Assembly: GCF_934754925.1 (NCBI RefSeq)
Contig: NZ_CAKVJA010000064.1
Location: forward strand, 1 to 10,004
Origin: an uncultured Clostridium sp.
GTDB lineage: Bacteria > Bacillota > Clostridia > Clostridiales > Clostridiaceae
Reading direction: 5' to 3'
Length of the DNA: 10,004 nt
A model generated the notes under the pieces. That model did not search any database and was not told the DNA's origin. It saw only the letters and a list, made by a program, of their open reading frames with translations. Below, piece by piece: positions 1 through 5,437 of this stretch. Position 1 is the stretch's first letter, and the number at the start of each line of letters is the position of its first letter. Made by a program: the position numbers and the translations under genes.

Positions 1-281
1 CATCTAAGTATGAGAAAAATGGAGTAGAAGAGGAAGTAGTTCTATTAGAAGAAAAGTTACAAGAAAAAATTAATAACATATCAAAAAAAGTTTGGGATAT
101 TTTAGGTTGCAATAGTTATGCACGAATTGATATGATAATAAGAGATAGAGTACCTTACTTGCTAGAAGTAAATACACTTCCAGGGATGACAACACAAAGT
201 CTTATTCCTAAAAGTGCAAAGGTACGTGGATTAGAATTTAGTGAATTATTAGATAAAATAATAGAGTGTTCACTAATTTAG
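1..281 (+). CDS. ddl: D-alanine--D-alanine ligase, C-terminal part (partial at left edge)
   Basis: This is the last 92 codons of an ATP-grasp ligase; the frame runs from base 3 to the TAG at 279-281. D-Ala-D-Ala ligase joins two D-alanines in the cytoplasm, using ATP, for the end of the peptidoglycan stem peptide. The visible part carries the family's C-terminal signature: ARID, then LLEVNTLPGMTTQSLIPKSA, then a final helix GLEFSELLDKII. By family knowledge the Asp of ARID and the Glu and Asn of LEVNTLPG are the Mg-binding residues, and all three are present. The N-terminal and central domains lie outside the window, so a Van-type D-Ala-D-Lac or D-Ala-D-Ser ligase cannot be excluded. The next gene starts only 12 bp downstream, so the two are probably co-transcribed. 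Confidence 0.85.
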   Translation, partial: SKYEKNGVEEEVVLLEEKLQEKINNISKKVWDILGCNSYARIDMIIRDRVPYLLEVNTLPGMTTQSLIPKSAKVRGLEFSELLDKIIECSLI

Positions 282-293
282 GAGTTGTGAGAA

Positions 294-1751
294 GTGATAT
301 TTTCTAAAATAGATTTTAATGATGAAGAACCGTTATATTTACAAATAGAAAATTATATAAGGAGTATGATTGATAGTAATCTTCTTGTATCAAATGGAAA
401 GCTCCCTGCTACAAGGGAGCTTTCTAAATTGCTTGGAGTAAGTAGAAATTCTGTAATAACTGCATATGAAAATCTTGAAGAGAAAGGTATTTTATATACT
501 GTAAAGGGAAGAGGAACATTCGTTTCAGAAGTTAAGTCAATAAATGAAGATGGATGGAAGGTTTCGTGGAGTGAAAAAGCAAATGATTATGGAAATCTTG
601 CAGAAAAATTAGATATTGTAAAAAGTGAAATTCCATGGGAAAAAAATTTAATATCTTTTAAAAGTATATCACCGGATGGTGAACTATTTGATATGGAAGA
701 GTTTAAAAAAGCATTTTTAAATAGAATTTCAATAGAAGGACATAAGATTTTAAATTATGGATATGCAAAGGGTTATAAGCCTCTTATTGAATACCTTTTA
801 AAATATATGAATACAAAAGGTGTAGATACAAGAGGTAAAGATATTATAATAACTAATGGATTTACAGAGGGATTGGAGATGCTTCTTACTGCATATACAA
901 ATAAAGGCGATAAAATTATTTGTGAAAATCCAACTCATAATACAGCTATTAAAATTATGAAGGTTCATGGAATTGAAGTAGTGGGAGTTTCTATGACTGA
1001 AGAGGGTGTAGATATTGGAGAATTAGAAAATAAGTTAAAAGCTAATAATATAAAGTTTGGATATTTAATTCCTTCATATCATAATCCAACTGGAATTGTA
1101 ATGAAAGGGGAAAAAAGATATTCTGTTTATAATTTATTTAAAAGGTATAATGTTCCAATAATAGAGGACGGATTTAATGAAGAACTTTTATATAATAGTA
1201 CCCATGTATCTCCAATAGCAGCTCTTGATAATGGAGGAAGTGGAGTTGTTTATATAGGAAGTTTTTCTAAGATATTATTTCCAGGTATACGAGTAGGATG
1301 GATTCTTGCAGATAAAAATGTTATAGATATATTAGAAAGTGTAAAGAGGTGCAAAAATATTCATACATCATTTTTAGATCAAGGAATACTTTATGAGTAT
1401 TTACGTTGCGGAGCTTTTGAAAGGCAAATAAAAAAGGTTAGAAAAGTATATAAAGAGAAATATGAGTTTGCTATAAAATGTATTAATAAATATATTAACC
1501 CAACATTTGTATGGGGAGAGGGCGGACTACATATTTATATTAGAATAGAGGATGTAGATTCAAGACAACTTTTAGAGGCGTGTTATGAAAAGGGGGTTAT
1601 ATTTACACCAGGAGATATATTTTCAGTAGATGATAGTTGTAAAGAGAGTTTAAGATTGGGACTCTCTAGATTATCTATTGAAGAGATAGAACAAGGTATT
1701 AAAATTATAGGTGAAGTAAGTGAAAAATTAAAGAAGAAAAATTTAAAATAA
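294..1751 (+). CDS. MocR/GabR-family PLP-dependent transcriptional regulator
   Basis: A 485-residue protein with the MocR layout. Residues about 5-78 form a GntR-type winged helix-turn-helix (LPATRELSKLLGVSRNSV, then a wing KGRGTFVSE). After a linker, residues about 115-475 form a fold-type I aminotransferase-like domain. PLP-pocket residues are visible: N264 in YHNPTG, D292 in IIEDGF, the Schiff-base lysine K326 in SFSK, and carboxylate-binding R454 in LRLGLS. The usual Tyr two residues after the Asp is Phe here (F294). Such proteins normally act as regulators that sense PLP and an amino acid, not as enzymes. The start is GTG at 294, supported by GGAG at 281-284. It sits directly behind ddl, which recalls the MocR-type regulator DdlR described in Brevibacillus; GabR- or PdxR-like roles are alternatives. 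The target is inferred only. Confidence 0.88.
   Translation: MIFSKIDFNDEEPLYLQIENYIRSMIDSNLLVSNGKLPATRELSKLLGVSRNSVITAYENLEEKGILYTVKGRGTFVSEVKSINEDGWKVSWSEKANDYGNLAEKLDIVKSEIPWEKNLISFKSISPDGELFDMEEFKKAFLNRISIEGHKILNYGYAKGYKPLIEYLLKYMNTKGVDTRGKDIIITNGFTEGLEMLLTAYTNKGDKIICENPTHNTAIKIMKVHGIEVVGVSMTEEGVDIGELENKLKANNIKFGYLIPSYHNPTGIVMKGEKRYSVYNLFKRYNVPIIEDGFNEELLYNSTHVSPIAALDNGGSGVVYIGSFSKILFPGIRVGWILADKNVIDILESVKRCKNIHTSFLDQGILYEYLRCGAFERQIKKVRKVYKEKYEFAIKCINKYINPTFVWGEGGLHIYIRIEDVDSRQLLEACYEKGVIFTPGDIFSVDDSCKESLRLGLSRLSIEEIEQGIKIIGEVSEKLKKKNLK
397..424 (+). repeat. Perfect 11-bp inverted repeat inside the MocR-type gene
   Basis: The arms 397-407 (GAAAGCTCCCT) and 414-424 (AGGGAGCTTTC) are fully complementary with a 6-nt loop. 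The structure lies about 100 nt after the GTG start, in codons for the LPATRELS motif of the DNA-binding domain. It is GC-richer than its surroundings. It could be an RNA hairpin affecting the regulator's own expression or an operator, or it may be coincidental to the coding sequence. Confidence 0.6.
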
Positions 1752-1768
1752 ACATATTTTAAAACAGT

Positions 1769-1827
1769 AATTATAAGAGGGAGTTTTAAGATGTAAAAAA
1801 ATATTAATGCCTCTTAAAATTTGTTTT
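1769..1827 (+). terminator. Possible weak terminator or alternative hairpins after the MocR-type gene
   Basis: An AATT-x-TAAGAGG arm at 1769-1780 can pair with CCTCTTA-x-AATT at 1810-1821 (11 pairs, one mismatch). The loop is large (29 nt), and a T-rich run TGTTTT follows. A second arm, TTTTAAG at 1784-1790, competes for 1813-1819. The GC content and large loop make this a weak terminator at best. The rest of the 143-nt gap holds only the promoter and ribosome site of the next gene. Confidence 0.35.
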
Positions 1828-1854
1828 GCAAAAGTATGATAAAGATGATATTCT
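1826..1854 (+). promoter_or_regulatory. Sigma-A-type promoter for the MATE gene
   Basis: TTGCAA at 1826-1831 and TATTCT at 1849-1854 are separated by 17 bp. A TG at 1846-1847 gives an extended -10. The expected start of transcription is near 1861, about 35 nt before the ATG, which is preceded by GGGGG at 1880-1884. A matching extended -10, TGATATTCT, occurs before cobC. Confidence 0.5.
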
Positions 1855-1894
1855 ATTTAATTGGTGAAATAAAACTTTAGGGGGCGATGATGAA

Positions 1895-3253
1895 ATGAAA
1901 AACGATATGACAAATGATATGACTAAGGGAAATCCCATTAAATTAATATTATTATTTTCAATACCTTTGTTGATAGGAAATATATTCCAACAGTTTTATA
2001 GTATGGTAGATACTATAATAGTTGGTAGATTTGTAGGTGTTGATGCTTTAGCAGCAGTTGGATCAACAGGATCTATGGTGTTTTTAGTTAATGGATTTGC
2101 AACAGGATTAACTAGCGGATTTGCAGTATTAGTATCACAAAGATTTGGTGCAAAAGATGAAAGAGGTCTTCGTAAAGCTGTTGCTAGTGCAATAACTTTA
2201 ACCGTTATTTCAGTAATTATAGTTACATTAGTAAGTTTAGTAGGAGCAAAACCACTGTTAAAATTAATGAACACTCCTGAAAATATTATGACTGATGCTT
2301 ACATATATATAAAAATAATTTATGGAGGAGTTATAGCAACAGTTGCATATAATTTAATTGCAAGTATATTAAGAGCATTAGGTGATAGTAAGACACCATT
2401 ATACTTCTTAATAGTATCTTCAGTTTTAAATGTTATTTTAGATTTAGTATTTATAATCAACTTTAAAATGGGAGTTGCAGGTGCTGCATATGCTACTATT
2501 ATTTCGCAAGGTATATCTGCAATACTTTGTTTAATTTATACTTATAAGAAATTTACTATTTTAAGACTTAAAAAAGAAGATTTTAATGTTAAAAGAAGAT
2601 ATTATCATAAGCATTTAAAGGTGGGTATTCCAATGGCACTTCAATTTTCTATAACAGCTATAGGAATAATGACAGTTCAAGGTGCTTTAAATGTGTTTGG
2701 ATCTACAGTTATAGCTTCATATACAGCAGCATCAAAGGCATTACAACTTGTGATGCAACCAGCAATTACTTTTGGTGTTACTATGGCTACTTATTGTGGA
2801 CAAAACCTTGGTGCAAAAGAGTATGGACGTATAAAAGAAGGGGTTAAAGCATGTACTAAAATTTCAGTTATTACAAGTATTATTGCTGGGGCAGTTTTAA
2901 TATTCCTTGGGAAATATTTTGTTATGATGTTTATAAGTAATCCAGATACTGAAATATTAAAATATGCTCAACAAGTACTTGATATATCAGCTATATTCTT
3001 TATACCTTTAGGATTAATATTTATACATAGAAATGCTCTTCAAGGTATAGGTGATTCATTTGTACCAATGATGGCTGGAGCATATGAACTTATAGCAAGA
3101 GCTATAGTTGCATTTACATTACCAAAATATTTAGGATTTATGGGTATATGTTTAGCAGATCCAGTTGCTTGGCTTGCAGCTGAAATTCCATTAGCAATTA
3201 CTTATTTTAAAAGAATAAGAAACCTATTAAAACATGGAAATATTAAAGTTTAG
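1895..3253 (+). CDS. MATE-family multidrug/toxin efflux transporter
   Basis: A 452-residue integral membrane protein of normal MATE length, with about twelve hydrophobic segments in two similar halves. The N-terminus has the family signature: KGNPIKLILLFSIPLLIGN, then QQFYSMVDTIIVGRFVG, then ALAAVGSTGS, with VSQRFGAKD after the second segment. MATE proteins export cationic drugs, metabolites or toxins across the cytoplasmic membrane using a Na+ or H+ gradient; the substrate cannot be read from the sequence. The ATG at 1895 is chosen because GGGGG at 1880-1884 is well placed; the two earlier ATGs at 1887 and 1890 are in another frame and stop at once. Methionines 5 and 9 are weaker alternatives. 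It has its own promoter and a strong terminator, so it is probably a single-gene unit. The MocR-type protein upstream might regulate it, but nothing in the sequence proves this. Confidence 0.9.
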   Translation: MKNDMTNDMTKGNPIKLILLFSIPLLIGNIFQQFYSMVDTIIVGRFVGVDALAAVGSTGSMVFLVNGFATGLTSGFAVLVSQRFGAKDERGLRKAVASAITLTVISVIIVTLVSLVGAKPLLKLMNTPENIMTDAYIYIKIIYGGVIATVAYNLIASILRALGDSKTPLYFLIVSSVLNVILDLVFIINFKMGVAGAAYATIISQGISAILCLIYTYKKFTILRLKKEDFNVKRRYYHKHLKVGIPMALQFSITAIGIMTVQGALNVFGSTVIASYTAASKALQLVMQPAITFGVTMATYCGQNLGAKEYGRIKEGVKACTKISVITSIIAGAVLIFLGKYFVMMFISNPDTEILKYAQQVLDISAIFFIPLGLIFIHRNALQGIGDSFVPMMAGAYELIARAIVAFTLPKYLGFMGICLADPVAWLAAEIPLAITYFKRIRNLLKHGNIKV

Positions 3254-3266
3254 GATTTAATTAACT

Positions 3267-3308
3267 GTGATATAAAATGATTTTAGATTATTTTATATCA
3301 CCTTTTTT
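3267..3308 (+). terminator. Rho-independent terminator of the MATE gene
   Basis: A perfect 12-bp stem pairs GTGATATAAAAT (3267-3278) with ATTTTATATCAC (3290-3301). Three further pairs, one of them G-T, extend it inward, and six T residues follow at 3303-3308. It begins 13 nt after the stop codon. Confidence 0.87.
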
Positions 3309-3351
3309 ATTTAATCATAGAAATAAAGTAAGTATGTATAAAGAAAATCGT

Positions 3352-3396
3352 TACAAATGTTGATTTAAAATTAGTGGAAATTTGTACCAATGTTAG
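3352..3396. repeat. Short imperfect direct repeat upstream of the Cys-rich gene
   Basis: TACAAATGTT at 3352-3361 recurs as TACCAATGTT at 3385-3394, 33 bp apart (about three helical turns). Both lie 52-94 bp before the likely TTG start of the next gene. A TATTAT hexamer at 3408-3413 could be its -10, but the nearest -35-like TTGTAC (3382-3387) is 20 bp away, so no promoter is called. The repeat may be a regulator site or chance in AT-rich DNA. Confidence 0.3.
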
Positions 3397-3445
3397 TAAA
3401 TTTGGCGTATTATGAAGTGTAAGCTAAGTTATGAGGAGAAGAAAA

Positions 3446-3784
3446 TTGAGTACATTAGGAACTACAGATACTTTAAATGATATTATAAATAACTTAGATG
3501 AAGATCAGTTAAAAGAGCTTTGTTCAAGTTATTGTGATGACACTAGTGATACTGATGCCGCTAATGAGTTTTATGCATGTCAATTATTAAACTTACTACA
3601 GTGTTATGGATGCCAATTTATGAGATTGATATTATTACTAATATTTTTATATGCATGGAACAATCAGATGGCTAACAATTATTTAATGAATTCAAATTGT
3701 CAATTAACAAATTGTATTAATGATTTACTACAAAATTGTATGGATAATAATTGCAATTCTAATTCTAACTCTAAAAAGAGATAA
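3446..3784 (+). CDS. Small Cys/Asn-rich protein of unknown function with one hydrophobic segment
   Basis: I do not recognise this gene. The frame is also open from an ATG at 3431, but that ATG touches the ribosome site AGGAG (3434-3438). The TTG at 3446, 7 nt after AGGAG, is the better start and gives 112 residues. The N-terminal third is acidic (DTLNDIINNLDEDQLKELC, then SSYCDDTSDTD). A hydrophobic stretch MRLILLLIFLYAW follows near residues 59-71. The tail is rich in Asn, Cys and Ser (for example NCQLTNCINDLLQNC) and ends in SNSNSKKR. Nine cysteines in 112 residues suggest metal binding, disulfide cross-linking or, by composition alone, a spore-surface protein; none of this is shown. It stands alone between two terminators. 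Confidence 0.7.
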   Translation: MSTLGTTDTLNDIINNLDEDQLKELCSSYCDDTSDTDAANEFYACQLLNLLQCYGCQFMRLILLLIFLYAWNNQMANNYLMNSNCQLTNCINDLLQNCMDNNCNSNSNSKKR

Positions 3785-3789
3785 ATAGG

Positions 3790-3816
3790 GAGAATAACAG
3801 AAATGTTATTCTCTTT
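3790..3816 (+). terminator. Hairpin terminator of the Cys-rich gene
   Basis: A perfect 10-bp stem pairs GAGAATAACA (3790-3799) with TGTTATTCTC (3804-3813) across a GAAA tetraloop. Only TTT then a mixed A/T stretch follows, so the U-tract is short. It starts 6 nt after the stop codon. Confidence 0.72.
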
Positions 3817-3851
3817 AATATATAGTATAAATATGCTAAGAGACATTAATA

Positions 3852-3917
3852 ATGTATTGTAAAAAATACTATAAGGATGAAAAGTATAATAAAGTATGCC
3901 CTTTTTGTAATTTATAG
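3852..3917 (+). other. Possible 21-codon micro-ORF with a CPFC motif
   Basis: An ATG at 3852 opens a frame of 21 codons ending in TAG at 3915-3917. The peptide has a cysteine at position 3 and CPFC at positions 16-19, spaced like part of a zinc ribbon, with many Lys and Tyr between. No good ribosome site precedes it and only three cysteines are present. It may be a microprotein, the remnant of a zinc-ribbon gene, or chance. It lies in the 240-nt gap before the next gene. Confidence 0.25.
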
Positions 3918-3925
3918 TTAAAAAT

Positions 3926-3968
3926 TTGATTATATATTAATAAAGGATTAAGATTTTGAATTTATAAT
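3926..3968 (+). promoter_or_regulatory. Weak promoter candidates before the 118-residue protein gene
   Basis: TTGATT (3926-3931) and TAAGAT (3949-3954) are 17 bp apart. A perfect TATAAT at 3963-3968 lies just downstream but has no -35 at normal distance. One of these probably serves the gene starting at 4025, since a terminator separates it from the gene before. Confidence 0.3.
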
Positions 3969-4024
3969 TAAGGTATAAAAAATGAAATATAAATTTATAA
4001 GGTGAATTATGAGGAGGAAAAAAC

Positions 4025-4381
4025 TTGGCAAAACATGATTTTGGAATTATTGAAAGATTTGAAGATGATAAGTGGTATAGTGATTATGAACCTGAAAAGT
4101 ATAACTGTATATCGGTTAGTGATGAATTAATAGATGAGGTAATAATAAAGTATTTAAAGGAATTAGGACATTTAAAAACATACTTTCATGTAAAAAAACA
4201 TCCCGCATTAGGACTAGATTATTGTGGTACAACTATTATACCACCAAGTTCATTAAAGGAATTTAAGAAAATTATTATGAGAGCTAATAAACAATTTAAA
4301 TCTAATGAACTTGATAAGTTGATAAGAAAAATTAATATTGCAATAAAAGAAAACAAGTATGTAATTCATTATGGAATATAA
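4025..4381 (+). CDS. Conserved-looking hypothetical protein, 118 residues
   Basis: A small soluble protein without signal peptide or membrane segment. Recognisable blocks are KHDFGIIERF at the N-terminus, YEPEKYNCISVSDELID (21-37), GLDYCGTTIIPPSSL (63-77) and the terminal KYVIHYGI. I believe similar small proteins occur in other Firmicutes, but I know of no established function. The start is TTG at 4025, strongly supported by AGGAGG at 4012-4017 with a 7-nt spacer; the first in-frame ATG is far inside the conserved region. A strong hairpin terminator follows, so it is probably transcribed alone. The gene after it is on the opposite strand and convergent. Confidence 0.8.
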   Translation: MAKHDFGIIERFEDDKWYSDYEPEKYNCISVSDELIDEVIIKYLKELGHLKTYFHVKKHPALGLDYCGTTIIPPSSLKEFKKIIMRANKQFKSNELDKLIRKINIAIKENKYVIHYGI

Positions 4382-4393
4382 GAGTGATATACT

Positions 4394-4463
4394 AATTTGT
4401 TTAAAAATGGCGGTAACGCAAATTGATTTTTCCCCTTGGGTTTTAATATCAAGGGGAGTTTTT
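4394..4463 (+). terminator. Terminator region after the 118-residue protein gene
   Basis: The main hairpin pairs TCCCCTTG (4431-4438) with CAAGGGGA (4450-4457) and is followed by GTTTTTGCTTT. Just before it a weaker structure pairs AATTTG (4394-4399) with CAAATT (4419-4424), followed by GATTTTT, and encloses an alternative GCG-GTAA-CGC hairpin. The T-tracts point to plus-strand transcription. On the minus strand the main hairpin is followed by A residues, so it is not an obvious terminator for the convergent kinase gene. Confidence 0.8.
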
Positions 4464-4470
4464 GCTTTAA

Positions 4471-5328
4471 TTAAAATTTTCTTATAGAATTATAATCTAG
4501 TAATTCTTTAAATATCATTTTAGCTCCAGCTAAATAATCATAGTTAGAATTAGAATCTTGAGATTTTAATAATGACCAACTAGCATTATAAAACTTAACT
4601 ACAAATAGATAATCTAAGAGCCTTTTATAATATGTATTATTAAATTCACCAAAATAAAATTTAAGTAGCTGTTTTCTTGAATCTTCAGTAAAAAACCAAC
4701 ATATGGTTGCTAAGTCAAAAAATATATCTCCCATGGAAGAGTACTCAAAATCTACAAAATATAAATTATTATTACTTAAAAGAATATTTGAAGCATTTAA
4801 GTCATTATGGCACAGTCCAATTAAAGGGTTTTTATTAAGTTTAATTTCTAATCTAGTTAAATGATTTAGAAGCATATCTATAGAGTTCGGTAAATAAAGA
4901 TTTGATTTTTTACATATATTCACTCTTTTTCTTATATGATCAAATGGATTAAAGTATTTCTCGCATTTCAAATTATGAAAGCTTTTTAAGGAGTAAGAAA
5001 GTCTGTGTAAAAAGTCAGTAGAAGAAAAATCAGTTAAAGATGGCATATCACCAGGAATCCAACTACTAACCATATTTCCAGTTTCAGTGGAGAAGTAGTA
5101 TAGATGAGGGGCTATATTGATTTTCTCAGCTTTATTTAATATTGATAACTCATTTTTTCTATCGATATGTAAATAATTATGTGTACATATTTTAACAAAA
5201 TAATTATTGTGCTTATAATGAACTTTATAGTTTTCACTACTAAGACCACCTATTCTTTCTATAGAAGATATATTTATTATATTCCATTTAAGCTCGGTTT
5301 TTAAAAATTTTATTAAAGCAGTGTTCAT
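4471..5328 (-). CDS. Choline-kinase/aminoglycoside-phosphotransferase-fold kinase
   Basis: A 285-residue cytoplasmic kinase of the APH/LicA superfamily. Visible motifs are a glycine-rich loop IGGLSSENYKV (26-36), a probable ATP-binding Lys46 in YFVKI, the catalytic loop CHNDLNASN (173-181) with H174, D176 and N181 in the HxDxxxxN pattern, and the metal-binding D193 in VDFEYSSMGD, followed by FDLA. The DFE in place of DFG and the GGLSSENY loop favour the choline/ethanolamine or thiamine kinase side over antibiotic kinases. The ATG is supported by AGGAG on the minus strand (5335-5339), 6 nt away. It is divergent from cobT across 109 bp. The substrate is unknown: choline for envelope decoration is the default guess, and a small amino-alcohol or amino acid feeding B12 synthesis is a speculative alternative. 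Confidence 0.8.
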   Translation of the reverse strand: MNTALIKFLKTELKWNIINISSIERIGGLSSENYKVHYKHNNYFVKICTHNYLHIDRKNELSILNKAEKINIAPHLYYFSTETGNMVSSWIPGDMPSLTDFSSTDFLHRLSYSLKSFHNLKCEKYFNPFDHIRKRVNICKKSNLYLPNSIDMLLNHLTRLEIKLNKNPLIGLCHNDLNASNILLSNNNLYFVDFEYSSMGDIFFDLATICWFFTEDSRKQLLKFYFGEFNNTYYKRLLDYLFVVKFYNASWSLLKSQDSNSNYDYLAGAKMIFKELLDYNSIRKF

Positions 5329-5355
5329 ATTGTTCTCCTAAATGAAAAGTTGCTT

Positions 5356-5361
5356 AATATA
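5356..5361 (-). promoter_or_regulatory. Possible -10 hexamer of the kinase gene
   Basis: On the minus strand TATATT lies 27 nt before the kinase ATG. TTGTTT, 15 bp further upstream, could be a weak -35. This would overlap the -35 element of the divergent cobT promoter, so the two promoters may interfere. Confidence 0.25.
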
Positions 5362-5367
5362 TCATTG

Positions 5368-5397
5368 TTGACATTTAAACAAATAATAAAGTATTAT
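5368..5397 (+). promoter_or_regulatory. Sigma-A promoter of the cobT operon
   Basis: A consensus TTGACA at 5368-5373 is followed after 18 bp by TATTAT at 5392-5397. The predicted leader is only about 35 nt, so it cannot hold a cobalamin riboswitch (about 200 nt). A short inverted repeat TTGTT/AACAA (5366-5370 and 5379-5383) overlaps the -35 and could be an operator. Confidence 0.75.
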
Positions 5398-5437
5398 AAC
5401 AAAAAAAGAAGGTGTTTTAAATAATTGGGGTGAAATA

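Noticed and set aside
1996..2274. Open frame of 92 codons on the minus strand
   Set aside because: It lies wholly inside the MATE gene, has no recognisable motif and is explained as the complement of a conserved coding sequence.
3431..3445. ATG start for the Cys-rich protein, adding MRRRK to the N-terminus
   Set aside because: These codons contain the AGGAG ribosome site of the TTG at 3446, and no ribosome site lies suitably before 3431.
4431..4463. The 4431-4457 hairpin as a bidirectional terminator also serving the kinase gene
   Set aside because: On the minus strand the stem is followed by A residues, not T residues.
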